Assembly: GCF_900129575.1 (NCBI RefSeq)
Contig: NZ_FQWE01000004.1
Span: forward strand, 340,618-404,617
DNA: 64,000 bases
Source of the DNA: Flavobacterium segetis
GTDB lineage: Bacteria; Bacteroidota; Bacteroidia; Flavobacteriales; Flavobacteriaceae
Reading direction: 5' to 3'
Shown here: positions 44,700 to 53,336 of the stretch, one piece after another
Layout: the number at the start of each line of letters is the position of its first letter
Numbering within the stretch: position 1 is the first letter of the stretch
Translations under genes and position numbers: made by a program
Notes under the pieces: model-generated
Seen by the model: only the letters and a program-made list of their open reading frames with translations
Databases searched by the model: none
Told to the model about the DNA's origin: nothing

Positions 44700-44877
44700 T
44701 CGCGCTACCTAAAACTATTCCATGTGCAAGTGTTTTAAATGATAATAGCCTTGTTTTTATATTAAAGGAAATAAGTATAGCTTGATTATAAATATCAGTT
44801 ATGATTATCAAATGGTTTGGATTCGCTTTATTGAAACGCACGTAGAGTGCGACAAGAGTAGCAATAATGAAATTTAA
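44700..44877 (+). pseudogene. Decayed HigB-type toxin gene
   Basis: The 3' part of a HigB (RelE superfamily) mRNA interferase is legible in two frames: TIPCASVLNDNSLVF, then after a one-base slip near 44766, KGNKYSLIINISYDYQMVWI followed by RFIETHVE and a stop at 44875. HigB proteins end with this RLIVKI-Y-MVWIRFIGTH pattern. The 5' half and start codon are gone, replaced by a repeat element. The higA remnant follows directly, in the normal toxin-first order. Confidence 0.75.
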
Positions 44878-44972
44878 TTATAACGAAATGAGCATGATCG
44901 TAAATCGGTAGCAAAAATCGATGTTAATTTGCGAATTACACAAAACCTTTAAAAAATAATAAATATATACAT

Positions 44973-45348
44973 ATGAATATAAAACCTGTAAAAAACCTAA
45001 AATGATTATAACTATGCTCTTGAAAGACTTGAAACAATCTTTGATACAAAGTTGAATTCTCCAGAAGGCAATGAATTAGAAGTACTTGGAATTTTGCTTG
45101 ATCATTATGAAAATGAAAATTTCCCAATAGGTTTGCCTGATCCTATCGAAGCAATTGAGTTCAGCATGAAGCAAATGGGACATAATAAAATAGATTTAGT
45201 AAATAGTATTGGACTGAAAAGTCGAGCTACTGAAATTTTAAATCGCTAAAGAAAACTTTCATTAGATGTGATAAGACAACTTTAGGAAAGTTTACACATT
45301 CCAACCTATGTTTTAATACAATTCTATTTAAAATGTGACTTTTTATAA
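44973..45348 (+). pseudogene. Decayed HigA-type antitoxin gene
   Basis: Starts ATG AAT ATA AAA CCT (MNIKPVK), then is out of frame by one base before DYNYALERLETIFDTK and NSPEGNELEVLGILLDHYEN. An HTH region (KIDLVNSIGLKSRATEILNR) follows, as in HigA antitoxins. Then TAA at 45247 and TAG at 45283 interrupt RKLSLDVIRQL and SLHIPTYVLIQ before the natural end near 45346. So there is one frameshift and two nonsense codons. The start region is 96 bases after the higB stop. Confidence 0.8.
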
Positions 45349-45399
45349 TATTCGTTAACAATTTAACTCGTTATAGACACCATAAACACTGGGATAGAA

Positions 45400-45429
45400 T
45401 TGAAAATGAATCTTTTTGTTGTATTTTTG
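45400..45429 (+). promoter_or_regulatory. Promoter for nhaA
   Basis: TTG (45400-45402) and TATTTTTG (45422-45429), 19 bases apart; leader of about 85 bases. Confidence 0.5.
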
Positions 45430-45519
45430 ATTTTCTGACATTTTATTTTAAGAGAATCGCCAAAATTTATTTTAATCTAAGCAAAAGTCACAAAACTTAA
45501 AACAACAAATTGTAAGCTG

Positions 45520-46665
45520 ATGAATCTATCTAAATTATTCAAAGAATTCTATGAAAGTGAGAAAGCAGGCGGATTAATTCTGCTTTTTGTTACTATTATT
45601 TCCCTCGCTTTAGCTAATTCTCCTATTCAGTCCAGCTATATTAGCTTTTGGCAATATGATATGGGTGGACATAGCATCACACATTGGATCAACGATGCGT
45701 TGATGGCTGTTTTCTTTTTACTAATTGGATTAGAATTAGAACGTGAAATTTACAAAGGAGAACTTTCTGATATAAAAAATGCCTCCTTCCCTATTATAGG
45801 TGCGATAGGCGGTTTTCTTATTCCAGCAGCTATTTTTCTACTATTTAATTATGGAACTGCCACACAAGCAGGAGCTGGAATCCCAATGGCTACAGATATA
45901 GCTTTTGCAATTGGTATACTATCATTATTAGGAAATAGAGTTCCTGTATCGCTAAAAATATTTTTAACCGCACTAGCTGTGATTGATGACTTAATTGCAA
46001 TTATTGTTATTGCCATTTTTTACACAAAAACTCTTGTTTGGTCTAACTTATTACTCGCCTTGGCAGTATTTGGGATACTATTAATACTAAACCGACTCAA
46101 AGTCAAAAGTCTAATTCCTTATCTTTTAGGTGGAGTAGTAATGTGGTTTTTTATGTATAATTCAGGAGTTCATGCCACTATTACTGGAGTTTTATTAGCG
46201 TTTGCAATACCGTTTGGTAACGGCGATAAAAAATCAACTTCTTATGTTTTACAACACTTTTTACATAAACCAGTGGCATTTATAATTTTACCTCTTTTCG
46301 CTATTGCAAATACAAGCATTGCAATTGGAGCTGATTGGCAAAATGGTTTAGGCGAAGCTAACAGTATAGGGATTTTGACAGGTTTAACTATCGGAAAGCC
46401 GTTAGGAATTTTTGCATTTGCTTTTACAGGTGCGTTAATAGGACTTTGCAAATTACCAAAAGACTTAAAATGGAAAAACATAATTGGTGTTGGATTTCTA
46501 GGAGGAATAGGATTTACAATGTCTATTTTTATTACAATTCTCGCATATGACGATGTTGCATTGATAAATAGTTCAAAAATCGCAATTATTTTAGCTTCAA
46601 TTACTGCAGGAATTATAGGCTATATGCTTTTAAAATGGACATTAAAACCTAATGCACAAGAATAA
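45520..46665 (+). CDS. nhaA: Na+/H+ antiporter NhaA
   Basis: Exchanges sodium for protons at the inner membrane. The 381 residues form about 11-12 membrane helices, with the ion-site aspartates D156 and D157 in LAVIDDLIAI, an aspartate in MATDIAFAIG (D126) and the signature GLELEREIYKGEL (70-82). Length matches E. coli NhaA. It is a single gene; expression control in the 270-base upstream gap is likely, but no nhaR-like gene is present. Confidence 0.95.
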   Translation: MNLSKLFKEFYESEKAGGLILLFVTIISLALANSPIQSSYISFWQYDMGGHSITHWINDALMAVFFLLIGLELEREIYKGELSDIKNASFPIIGAIGGFLIPAAIFLLFNYGTATQAGAGIPMATDIAFAIGILSLLGNRVPVSLKIFLTALAVIDDLIAIIVIAIFYTKTLVWSNLLLALAVFGILLILNRLKVKSLIPYLLGGVVMWFFMYNSGVHATITGVLLAFAIPFGNGDKKSTSYVLQHFLHKPVAFIILPLFAIANTSIAIGADWQNGLGEANSIGILTGLTIGKPLGIFAFAFTGALIGLCKLPKDLKWKNIIGVGFLGGIGFTMSIFITILAYDDVALINSSKIAIILASITAGIIGYMLLKWTLKPNAQE

Positions 46666-46759
46666 TTTTAAAAAATTAAATTTAAAATTATGATGTCAAT
46701 CATTAACGATTATACTACCGCTTTTTTTAAATAGTAAGCTCATTTATAGTATTGAGGCT

Positions 46760-46798
46760 AGAAATAATTAAAACGTAATGAACGTTTTAATTATTTCT
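46760..46798. terminator. 17-bp hairpin terminator overlapping the end of the small membrane gene
   Basis: AGAAATAATTAAAACGT pairs perfectly with ACGTTTTAATTATTTCT (46782-46798) around AATGA. It sits between nhaA and the minus-strand small gene and covers that gene's last codons. Confidence 0.75.
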
Positions 46799-46928
46799 TT
46801 CTTTTGTATAAATGAGCCGCCGCTAAAACGATTCCTGCAAAAATTAATATCGAAAACCACCAAAATAAGGGTAAACCAAAAAACAAAGTACTTTTAATTT
46901 CCATATCTCCTGTTACTAGATCAATCAT
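46791..46928 (-). CDS. 45-residue single-helix membrane protein
   Basis: ATG at 46928 (minus) opens 45 codons: an acidic N-terminus (MIDLVTGDMEIKST), then a helix of about 24 residues (LFFGLPLFWWFSILIFAGI to VLAAA) and a basic end (HLYKRKK). The charge pattern (acidic outside, KRKK inside) gives an N-out orientation. The composition (GLPLFWWFS) is too orderly for chance. I do not recognise the family. It converges with nhaA and its end lies within the shared hairpin. Confidence 0.5.
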   Translation of the reverse strand: MIDLVTGDMEIKSTLFFGLPLFWWFSILIFAGIVLAAAHLYKRKK

Positions 46929-47208
46929 AGCTTTTATTTTTTTAACAATTTAAGCAATATTACCTGATAACAAATACAATTTGTCAGTAAATTAAATTTT
47001 GCACTGAAACAGTAATTTAATTTAAATATATTCACTTATTTGATCCTACCCTCTTTTAGTCAATAAATTGGGTCAAAAAATAGTAAATGAAATTTGAAAA
47101 AAAATGAGTGGTAAGGCTTTTTAGACTTTAATTATATTTCATCTGTTCATTTGCCACTATAATTTTTCCCCGTTGTGCGATACCTAAAGATCGATTGACT
47201 TTTATTCG

Positions 47209-47216
47209 TATTTTTG
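47209..47216 (+). promoter_or_regulatory. Promoter -7 element for the PafA-type phosphatase gene
   Basis: TATTTTTG followed by C, 19 bases before the start. The nearest TTG (47195) is only 11 bases away, so the upstream element is not clear. Confidence 0.38.
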
Positions 47217-47235
47217 CATAATATAAAATTAAGAT

Positions 47236-48852
47236 ATGAAAAAAATTATAATGCTTTTTGCATTAATCCTTACAGCAAGTTCTCAGGCGCAACAAAGACC
47301 AAAATTAGTTATAGGAATTGTAGTTGATCAAATGAAGATGGAGTATTTATATCGATTTTCTGACGATTATACTGCCAATGGATTTAAGCGGTTGATGAAT
47401 GATGGATATACTTTCCATAATATGCATTACAATTATATGCCCACTTATACAGCGCCAGGGCATGCAAGTATCTATACGGGAACAACGCCATCTACACACG
47501 GTATCGTGGGTAATGAATGGTTTAATAAAGCAACTGGAAAAGACATGTATTGCACTGACGATGCCGGAGTAAAAACCTTAGGCGACGGTTCAGATAAAGA
47601 AGGAGCGATGTCGCCAAAAAATTTATTAAGCACTACTATTACTGACGAGTTACGTATGGCTACTAATTTTAAAGGTAAAGTGATTGGAATGAGTATTAAG
47701 GACCGGGGAGCTATTTTACCAGCAGGTCATTTTGCAAATTGGGCTTTTTGGTATAGTAAAACAGGTTCCTTTGTATCTAGTACTTTTTATGGAGATGAAT
47801 TACCAAAATGGGTTAGCGAATTTAATAATGAAAAAAAATATCTTAATTACATCAATAAGGGTTGGGATTTATTGAAACCAGTGGCGACTTACAATGAAAG
47901 TCTTGCAGATGACAATCCTTATGAAGGAAAAATAAATAAAACAAAACCACCAGTTTTTCCATATGATCTTAATGCTATTTATAAAGATAAAGGAGCTGAT
48001 GTGCTACGTACAACTCCTTTTGGAAATGATCTTTTAGCAGATCTGGCAATTAAAGCCATAGAAAAAGAGGAACTAGGTAAAGATGATATCACTGATTTTT
48101 TAACAATAAGTTTTTCATCCACGGATTATGTAGGACATACTTTTGGGCCTCGTTCCATGGAATTACAAGATACTTATCTACGTTTAGATCAAACCATTGC
48201 TGATTTTCTAACTTACCTTGATAAAACGGTTGGTAAAAATAATTATTTGCTTTTTTTAACTGCTGATCATGCTGGAGCAGAAAACGCAAATTATTTAAAA
48301 GATAATAAATATAACGTAAAAAACATTCCTTCAAAAGAAATTGTGTCTTCATTGAAAAAATATTCACTGGAATCTTTTGGTACTGATTTGATTTTAGATT
48401 ATTCTAATTTCAATCTTTTTTTTAACAGAGAAATTATCAAACAAAAAGGCTTAGAACTCACAAAGGTGAAACAAAGTTTTAAAGATTTTTTGATGACACA
48501 AGAACAAGTTAAAAGAGTGTATACCGAAGAAGAAATTTTAGCATCATCAGGTGGTGATTATTTCTTGAGCTTTATTGCTAAAGGATATGATCCAAAGCAA
48601 AACGGAGATATAGTTATACTTGATAAAACAGGCTACATGCAGTATTATGAAACAGGAACAACTCATGGCTCACCAAATAGTTATGACACGCATGTACCAC
48701 TACTTTTTTATGGATGGCATGTGCCAAAGGGTGAGCTGCACTCTAAAAAATTTATTACTCAAATTGCACCTACACTTTCTCAAATGCTGAAAATTCCATT
48801 TCCAAATGGTACAGAATCTGAAATTTTAGAAACACTTTTCGAAAAGAAATAA
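47236..48852 (+). CDS. pafA: PafA-type alkaline phosphatase
   Basis: A periplasmic phosphomonoesterase of the alkaline phosphatase superfamily. Signal peptide residues 1-19 (ends SSQAQ). Compared with the Chryseobacterium PafA (D38, T79, N100, K162, R164), the matching residues are D31 in VVDQM, nucleophile T72 in TAPGHASIY, N93 in VGNEWF, and K155 and R157 in SIKDRGAILPAGH, with identical spacing. That supports a phosphate-insensitive alkaline phosphatase rather than a diesterase (NPP) paralog. The gene converges with a PhoA-type phosphatase gene across a strong hairpin. Confidence 0.9.
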   Translation: MKKIIMLFALILTASSQAQQRPKLVIGIVVDQMKMEYLYRFSDDYTANGFKRLMNDGYTFHNMHYNYMPTYTAPGHASIYTGTTPSTHGIVGNEWFNKATGKDMYCTDDAGVKTLGDGSDKEGAMSPKNLLSTTITDELRMATNFKGKVIGMSIKDRGAILPAGHFANWAFWYSKTGSFVSSTFYGDELPKWVSEFNNEKKYLNYINKGWDLLKPVATYNESLADDNPYEGKINKTKPPVFPYDLNAIYKDKGADVLRTTPFGNDLLADLAIKAIEKEELGKDDITDFLTISFSSTDYVGHTFGPRSMELQDTYLRLDQTIADFLTYLDKTVGKNNYLLFLTADHAGAENANYLKDNKYNVKNIPSKEIVSSLKKYSLESFGTDLILDYSNFNLFFNREIIKQKGLELTKVKQSFKDFLMTQEQVKRVYTEEEILASSGGDYFLSFIAKGYDPKQNGDIVILDKTGYMQYYETGTTHGSPNSYDTHVPLLFYGWHVPKGELHSKKFITQIAPTLSQMLKIPFPNGTESEILETLFEKK

Positions 48853-48874
48853 AGCTATTTGACGTTGATATTAA

Positions 48875-48911
48875 AAAAAACTCCTTTCATAAAATATGAA
48901 AGGAGTTTTTT
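48875..48911. terminator. Bidirectional terminator between two phosphatase genes
   Basis: A perfect 17-bp stem (48875-48891 with 48895-48911) with loop AAA, A run on the left and T run on the right. Confidence 0.92.
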
Positions 48912-48927
48912 GCTTTGTAAAAGATAT

Positions 48928-50343
48928 TTAAAAATTATTTTCTATTTCTGCTGCTTTTAGCATTAAATAATGCAAATCGGTATTTTTTATAAAAGGTTTT
49001 AGCAAATCACTACCAGGTCCATACATTGCTAGTTCACTGTAATCAGCAGAGTGATCCATACTAATCCAACCCACTGAATTGTATTTCTTTTGTATATCAG
49101 CTAAGACCTTAAAGGGCAAATGCCTTGGATTATAAAGTCCTTCTTCCAATTTTATATTAGAGTAAAAGTTTAAAATTTCTTTCGCATCATCTTCTTTAAT
49201 GATAGTTTTATTGGCGTATTCAATCCTTTCAATCATTTGTGAAACTCTTGTTTCTTGACCAATTCCATTTAATATCCATTCATTAGTTTGCCTATAATTA
49301 TGGATACTATCAAAATTATCATTGGCGTCTTTGCCATAAATAATTCCTGGATTAGCGTTACCGTGATCTGTAGTGATAATAACTAAGGTATTTTTGTCTT
49401 TCTCTGCAAAATCAATTGCAATTTTTACCGCCTCATCATGAGCAACTTGATCATATAATAATCCTGCAATATCGTTTCCATGGGCTGCCCAATCTACTTT
49501 TCCAGCTTCAACTTGCAGTACAAATCCATTTGGATGATGTTTCATTTTATCAATAGCGCATTTTGTCATTTCGGCTAATGTAGGAATAGCTTCTATCAAT
49601 TCTTTGCTGCTTTCTCTATCCTTTGAATAAGGTAGTCCATCATTGTAAAAAACTCCAAGAATCGGTTTAGAATTATCGCAAGAAAACATTTCTTTTTTAT
49701 TCTTTACAACTGCAAATCCTTTGCTTAAGAATTCTTGATACAGATCACGCTTGTCTTTGCGACTATCCGATGCAAAATAATTGTTTCCTCCACCCATCAT
49801 CACATCAAACTTTAAATCAAGATACATTTCAGCAATGCTATCTTGACTATTTCTACTTTTAGAAGCAATACAAAATCCTGCTGGTGTTGCATGTGTTATA
49901 GGAACTGTTGTGACACAGCCTGCCATTTTACCCGCTTTTTTAAATTTTTGCCAGATAGGAAGATATTCTTCTCCATTAACACCAATATTTAATGAACCAT
50001 TTTTAACTCGAAACCCACTACCCCATGAAGAACTAGCCGCGGCTGAATCAGTTACAATAGATGAAGCTGATGACATATCCATTAGGGCACGACTAACTTT
50101 ATTATCCTTGTATAATTGTAGCCAGTTACTTCCTTGACCTGTTTTTCTATTTAAATAAAGATCAGCCATGTTTAAAGTTCCATGACTCATTCCATCGCTA
50201 ACAATGACAATAATATTTTTAGCTTTTTTATTCTTTTTAAGAGTGTCAAAATCGAGTTCTTTTGCAATTCCTTCAAAAGGATTTAAAAACGTAGATCCAA
50301 TGGCAAATAAAGAACCATTCTTGAAAAATTTCCGTCTGTTCAT
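48928..50343 (-). CDS. Alkaline phosphatase (PhoA-like), probable Tat substrate
   Basis: I start at the ATG at 50343, giving MNRRKFFKNGSLFAIGSTFL, a Tat-type signal (RRKFFK) of about 30 residues; a start nine codons upstream is less natural. The protein of 471 residues has the PhoA core: VSDGMSH (metal site), the nucleophile serine in TDSAAASSSWG (about residue 99), THATPAG, DHGN metal site, and HSADYSELAMYG near the end. It hydrolyses phosphomonoesters outside the cytoplasm. Its neighbour pafA has the same general activity from a separate family. The lysA gene is upstream on the same strand, 150 bases away. Confidence 0.87.
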   Translation of the reverse strand: MNRRKFFKNGSLFAIGSTFLNPFEGIAKELDFDTLKKNKKAKNIIVIVSDGMSHGTLNMADLYLNRKTGQGSNWLQLYKDNKVSRALMDMSSASSIVTDSAAASSSWGSGFRVKNGSLNIGVNGEEYLPIWQKFKKAGKMAGCVTTVPITHATPAGFCIASKSRNSQDSIAEMYLDLKFDVMMGGGNNYFASDSRKDKRDLYQEFLSKGFAVVKNKKEMFSCDNSKPILGVFYNDGLPYSKDRESSKELIEAIPTLAEMTKCAIDKMKHHPNGFVLQVEAGKVDWAAHGNDIAGLLYDQVAHDEAVKIAIDFAEKDKNTLVIITTDHGNANPGIIYGKDANDNFDSIHNYRQTNEWILNGIGQETRVSQMIERIEYANKTIIKEDDAKEILNFYSNIKLEEGLYNPRHLPFKVLADIQKKYNSVGWISMDHSADYSELAMYGPGSDLLKPFIKNTDLHYLMLKAAEIENNF

Positions 50344-50454
50344 GGCTTGTGCGTTTAATAATAATTTCAAAAGTAGTTAAACTGCCTCATTCACTATGTT
50401 AAGAATTTTTTATTTTTCGATAAAACATGCTTATGTGTAGACTGCTTATTCCTA

Positions 50455-50490
50455 ACAAAAACCCCATCTACTTTTGCAGATGGGATTTTT
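50455..50490 (-). terminator. Terminator after lysA
   Basis: CCCATCT (50463-50469) pairs with AGATGGG (50478-50484); on the minus strand a T run follows (50455-50460 is AACAAAA). Confidence 0.75.
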
Positions 50491-50494
50491 AATT

Positions 50495-51715
50495 TTAAAC
50501 AGTTTCTACTAAATGAGGTAATTGAACTTGATTTCTCAGTATATCTTCAAATGATTCATGAGCTCGAATTAAATGTCCCTCTCCATTCATCCACAATACT
50601 TCTGCGGGTTTGTAACGAGAGTTGTAATTAGATGCCATAGAAAAACAATAAGCACCAGCATTTCTAAAACATAGTATATCACCTTCTTTAATTTCCGAAA
50701 TTCTTCTATTATTGGCAAAAGTATCTGTCTCGCAAATATATCCAACAACGGAATAGAAACGTTCTTTCCCTTTTGGATTCGAAATATTTTCAATTTGATG
50801 TTGTGAACCGTAAAGCATAGGTCTAATTAAATGGTTAAATCCACTATCAATCCCCGCAAAAACTGTTGATGTAGTTTGTTTTACCACATTAACTTTAGCT
50901 AGAAAGAATCCTGCTTCACTTACTAAAAACTTTCCGGGTTCAAATATCAAAGTTAGTTCTTTACCATATTCTATGCAGAAAGCATTAAATCTTTTGGATA
51001 GTTTTTTTCCTAATTCTTCAATATCAGTTTCAATATCATCTTTTTTATATGGTACTTTAAAGCCACTTCCAAAGTCAAGAAATTCTAAACTTTTAAAACT
51101 TTTGGCTGCATCGAATAATATTTCGGCAGCATAAAGAAATACTTCAATATCTAGAATATCTGACCCAGTATGCATGTGGATCCCAACAATATTCATTTTT
51201 GTATTTTCAACAATACGAACTAAATGCGGTAATTGATGTACTGAAATACCAAACTTACTATCAATGTGACCTACAGAAATATTTGCATTTCCACCCGCCA
51301 TCACGTGGGGATTAATACGGATACAAACAGGAACTTCTGGGTATTTTGTACCAAATTGCTCTAAAATAGACAAATTATCTATGTTAATTTGTACTCCCAT
51401 AGCATTTACCTCTTCAATTTCCTCTAATGAAACGCCGTTTGGAGTGTAAAATATTTTTTCTGGTTCATAACCAGCATGTAGTCCTAGCATTACTTCTTGA
51501 ATAGATACAGTGTCAAGTCCTGATCCCATTTCTCTCAATAATTGCAAGATGGCAACATTAGACAAAGCTTTTACAGCATAATTAATACGAAGTTTATTTA
51601 CCTTAGAGAAAGCTTTTGATAGCCTATTATATTGAGATTGTATTTTTTCGGCGTCATATACATATACTGGGCTGCCAAATTGTTCCGCCACTTGAAGTAA
51701 ATCTTTTGATTGCAT
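50495..51715 (-). CDS. lysA: Diaminopimelate decarboxylase
   Basis: Final step of lysine synthesis: meso-diaminopimelate to lysine with CO2 release. The 406 residues have the alanine-racemase-like TIM barrel: Schiff-base lysine in INYAVKALSN (K49), the HMHTGSD motif (about 178-184), LDFGSGF, EPGKFL (about 281-286), and the C-terminal domain with CETDTFANNR (about 332-341) holding the active-site cysteine from the partner subunit, and AYCFSM near the end. Transcribed alone. Confidence 0.95.
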   Translation of the reverse strand: MQSKDLLQVAEQFGSPVYVYDAEKIQSQYNRLSKAFSKVNKLRINYAVKALSNVAILQLLREMGSGLDTVSIQEVMLGLHAGYEPEKIFYTPNGVSLEEIEEVNAMGVQINIDNLSILEQFGTKYPEVPVCIRINPHVMAGGNANISVGHIDSKFGISVHQLPHLVRIVENTKMNIVGIHMHTGSDILDIEVFLYAAEILFDAAKSFKSLEFLDFGSGFKVPYKKDDIETDIEELGKKLSKRFNAFCIEYGKELTLIFEPGKFLVSEAGFFLAKVNVVKQTTSTVFAGIDSGFNHLIRPMLYGSQHQIENISNPKGKERFYSVVGYICETDTFANNRRISEIKEGDILCFRNAGAYCFSMASNYNSRYKPAEVLWMNGEGHLIRAHESFEDILRNQVQLPHLVETV

Positions 51716-51879
51716 GATTCGTAATTTTTTACAAATTTATTGTTCTTTATTTAGCTATACAAACTAAATAATAATTCTAACAAAATATAACAAAAAGTTA
51801 GATTTAGAACAATTTTGAATTTTTAACATAATAATAAACTTTAAGAATTCTTTTTAGAAGTATTAGAAAATGTTTTACG

Positions 51880-53334
51880 TTATAAAGTTGGTAAATCACC
51901 TTTTCCTTTAGTCGGCAAATTCGTATAACCCATTAAATAATTGTCAACTTCTCTTGCGGCTTCTCGACCTTCTGATATTGCCCAGACAATCAGCGATTGG
52001 CCTCTTCGCATATCGCCAGCCGTAAAAATATGTGGTTTATTTGTTTGATAATTGGTAGCTTTATAATTACTTCTAAAATCGACCTCTAATCCTAATTGGT
52101 CGCTCAAAGTTTTTTCTGGTCCTGTAAATCCTAAAGCCATCAATGCCAAATCACACGGCCATATTTTTTCTGATCCTTCTTTTTCAATTAATTCTGGTCT
52201 TTGTCCAGCAGTCATTTTCCACGCTACTTCAACAGTTTTTAAACTCACTAAATCGCCTTTATCGTTAGCGATAAATTCTTTAGTGTTTATCAACCAGTTT
52301 CTATCACAACCTTCTTCATGTGAAGAAGATGTTTTTAATTGTAAAGGCCAATATGGCCAGGGCGTAGAGTCACTTCTTCCAACTGGAGGTTTAGGTAAAA
52401 TCTCAAAGTTAGTAACTGATTTCGCACCATGTCTATTTGAAGTTCCTACACAATCCGAACCCGTGTCTCCGCCACCTATTATAATGACATTTTTACCAGT
52501 TGCCATTATCTGATTTTCAATTTTTTCGCCGTACAAAGATTTTGTTTGTTGCGTTAAGAAATCCATTGCTTGCACCACGCCTTTACTCTCAATTCCTTTT
52601 GTTGGCAAACTTCTTCTTTCTGTTGCGCCACCACATAAAACAATCGAATCAAAAGAGTTTAATTCCTTAATACTATAATTTACACCAACGTTTACATTAG
52701 TTTTAAAAACAATTCCTTCAGCTTTTAATACTACAATACGCCTATCAATAATTCCTTTTTCTAATTTAAAATTCGGAATTCCATAGCGCAATAATCCACC
52801 TATTGCATTGTCTCTCTCAAAAACGGTTACAGTGTGACCCGCACGATTTAATTGTTGTGCGGCTGCCAAACCAGCAGGTCCAGAACCAATTACTGCTATT
52901 GTTTTCCCTGTTCTCACTTCTGGAGTTTGTGGTTTTATCCATCCTTCCGCAAAACCGCGCTCAATAATGTTTTTTTCTATATTTTCAATTGCTACTGGTT
53001 CACTTATAATTCCTAAAACACATGATTTTTCACATGGAGCAGGACATAAACGGCCAGTAAATTCTGGAAAATTATTGGTCGATTGCAAAATCTCTAGTGC
53101 ACTTTGCCATTCCTCCTGATGCACCATATCATTAAAATCAGGAATCAAATTTCCCAACGGACAAGCGCTGTGACAAAAAGGAATTCCACAATCCATACAC
53201 CTGGAACCTTGTTCCTTCATTTTATCTTGACCTAATGGAATTGTAAATTCATTATAATTTGATACACGCTTAGCTACAACTGTATTATGCTCGTCAGTTC
53301 TACTATACTCTTTAAATCCACCTAACTTTCCCAT
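51880..53334 (-). CDS. gltD: Glutamate synthase small subunit (NADPH-dependent)
   Basis: Passes electrons from NADPH to the large subunit. The 484 residues begin with an iron-sulfur domain: CMDCGIPFCHSACP (C46, C49, C54, C58) and CPAPCEKSC (C97, C101, C105). Two Rossmann folds follow: FAD at VIGSGPAGLAAAQQL (about 148-162) and NADPH at IIGGGDTGSDCVGTSNRHGA (about 286-305). It starts 2 bases after the gltB stop, so the two are translationally linked. Confidence 0.95.
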   Translation of the reverse strand: MGKLGGFKEYSRTDEHNTVVAKRVSNYNEFTIPLGQDKMKEQGSRCMDCGIPFCHSACPLGNLIPDFNDMVHQEEWQSALEILQSTNNFPEFTGRLCPAPCEKSCVLGIISEPVAIENIEKNIIERGFAEGWIKPQTPEVRTGKTIAVIGSGPAGLAAAQQLNRAGHTVTVFERDNAIGGLLRYGIPNFKLEKGIIDRRIVVLKAEGIVFKTNVNVGVNYSIKELNSFDSIVLCGGATERRSLPTKGIESKGVVQAMDFLTQQTKSLYGEKIENQIMATGKNVIIIGGGDTGSDCVGTSNRHGAKSVTNFEILPKPPVGRSDSTPWPYWPLQLKTSSSHEEGCDRNWLINTKEFIANDKGDLVSLKTVEVAWKMTAGQRPELIEKEGSEKIWPCDLALMALGFTGPEKTLSDQLGLEVDFRSNYKATNYQTNKPHIFTAGDMRRGQSLIVWAISEGREAAREVDNYLMGYTNLPTKGKGDLPTL

Positions 53335-53336
53335 AT

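Noticed and set aside
44537..44785. 82-codon open frame
   Set aside because: First half is the repeat element read through; only the end matches the HigB remnant, in a shifted frame.
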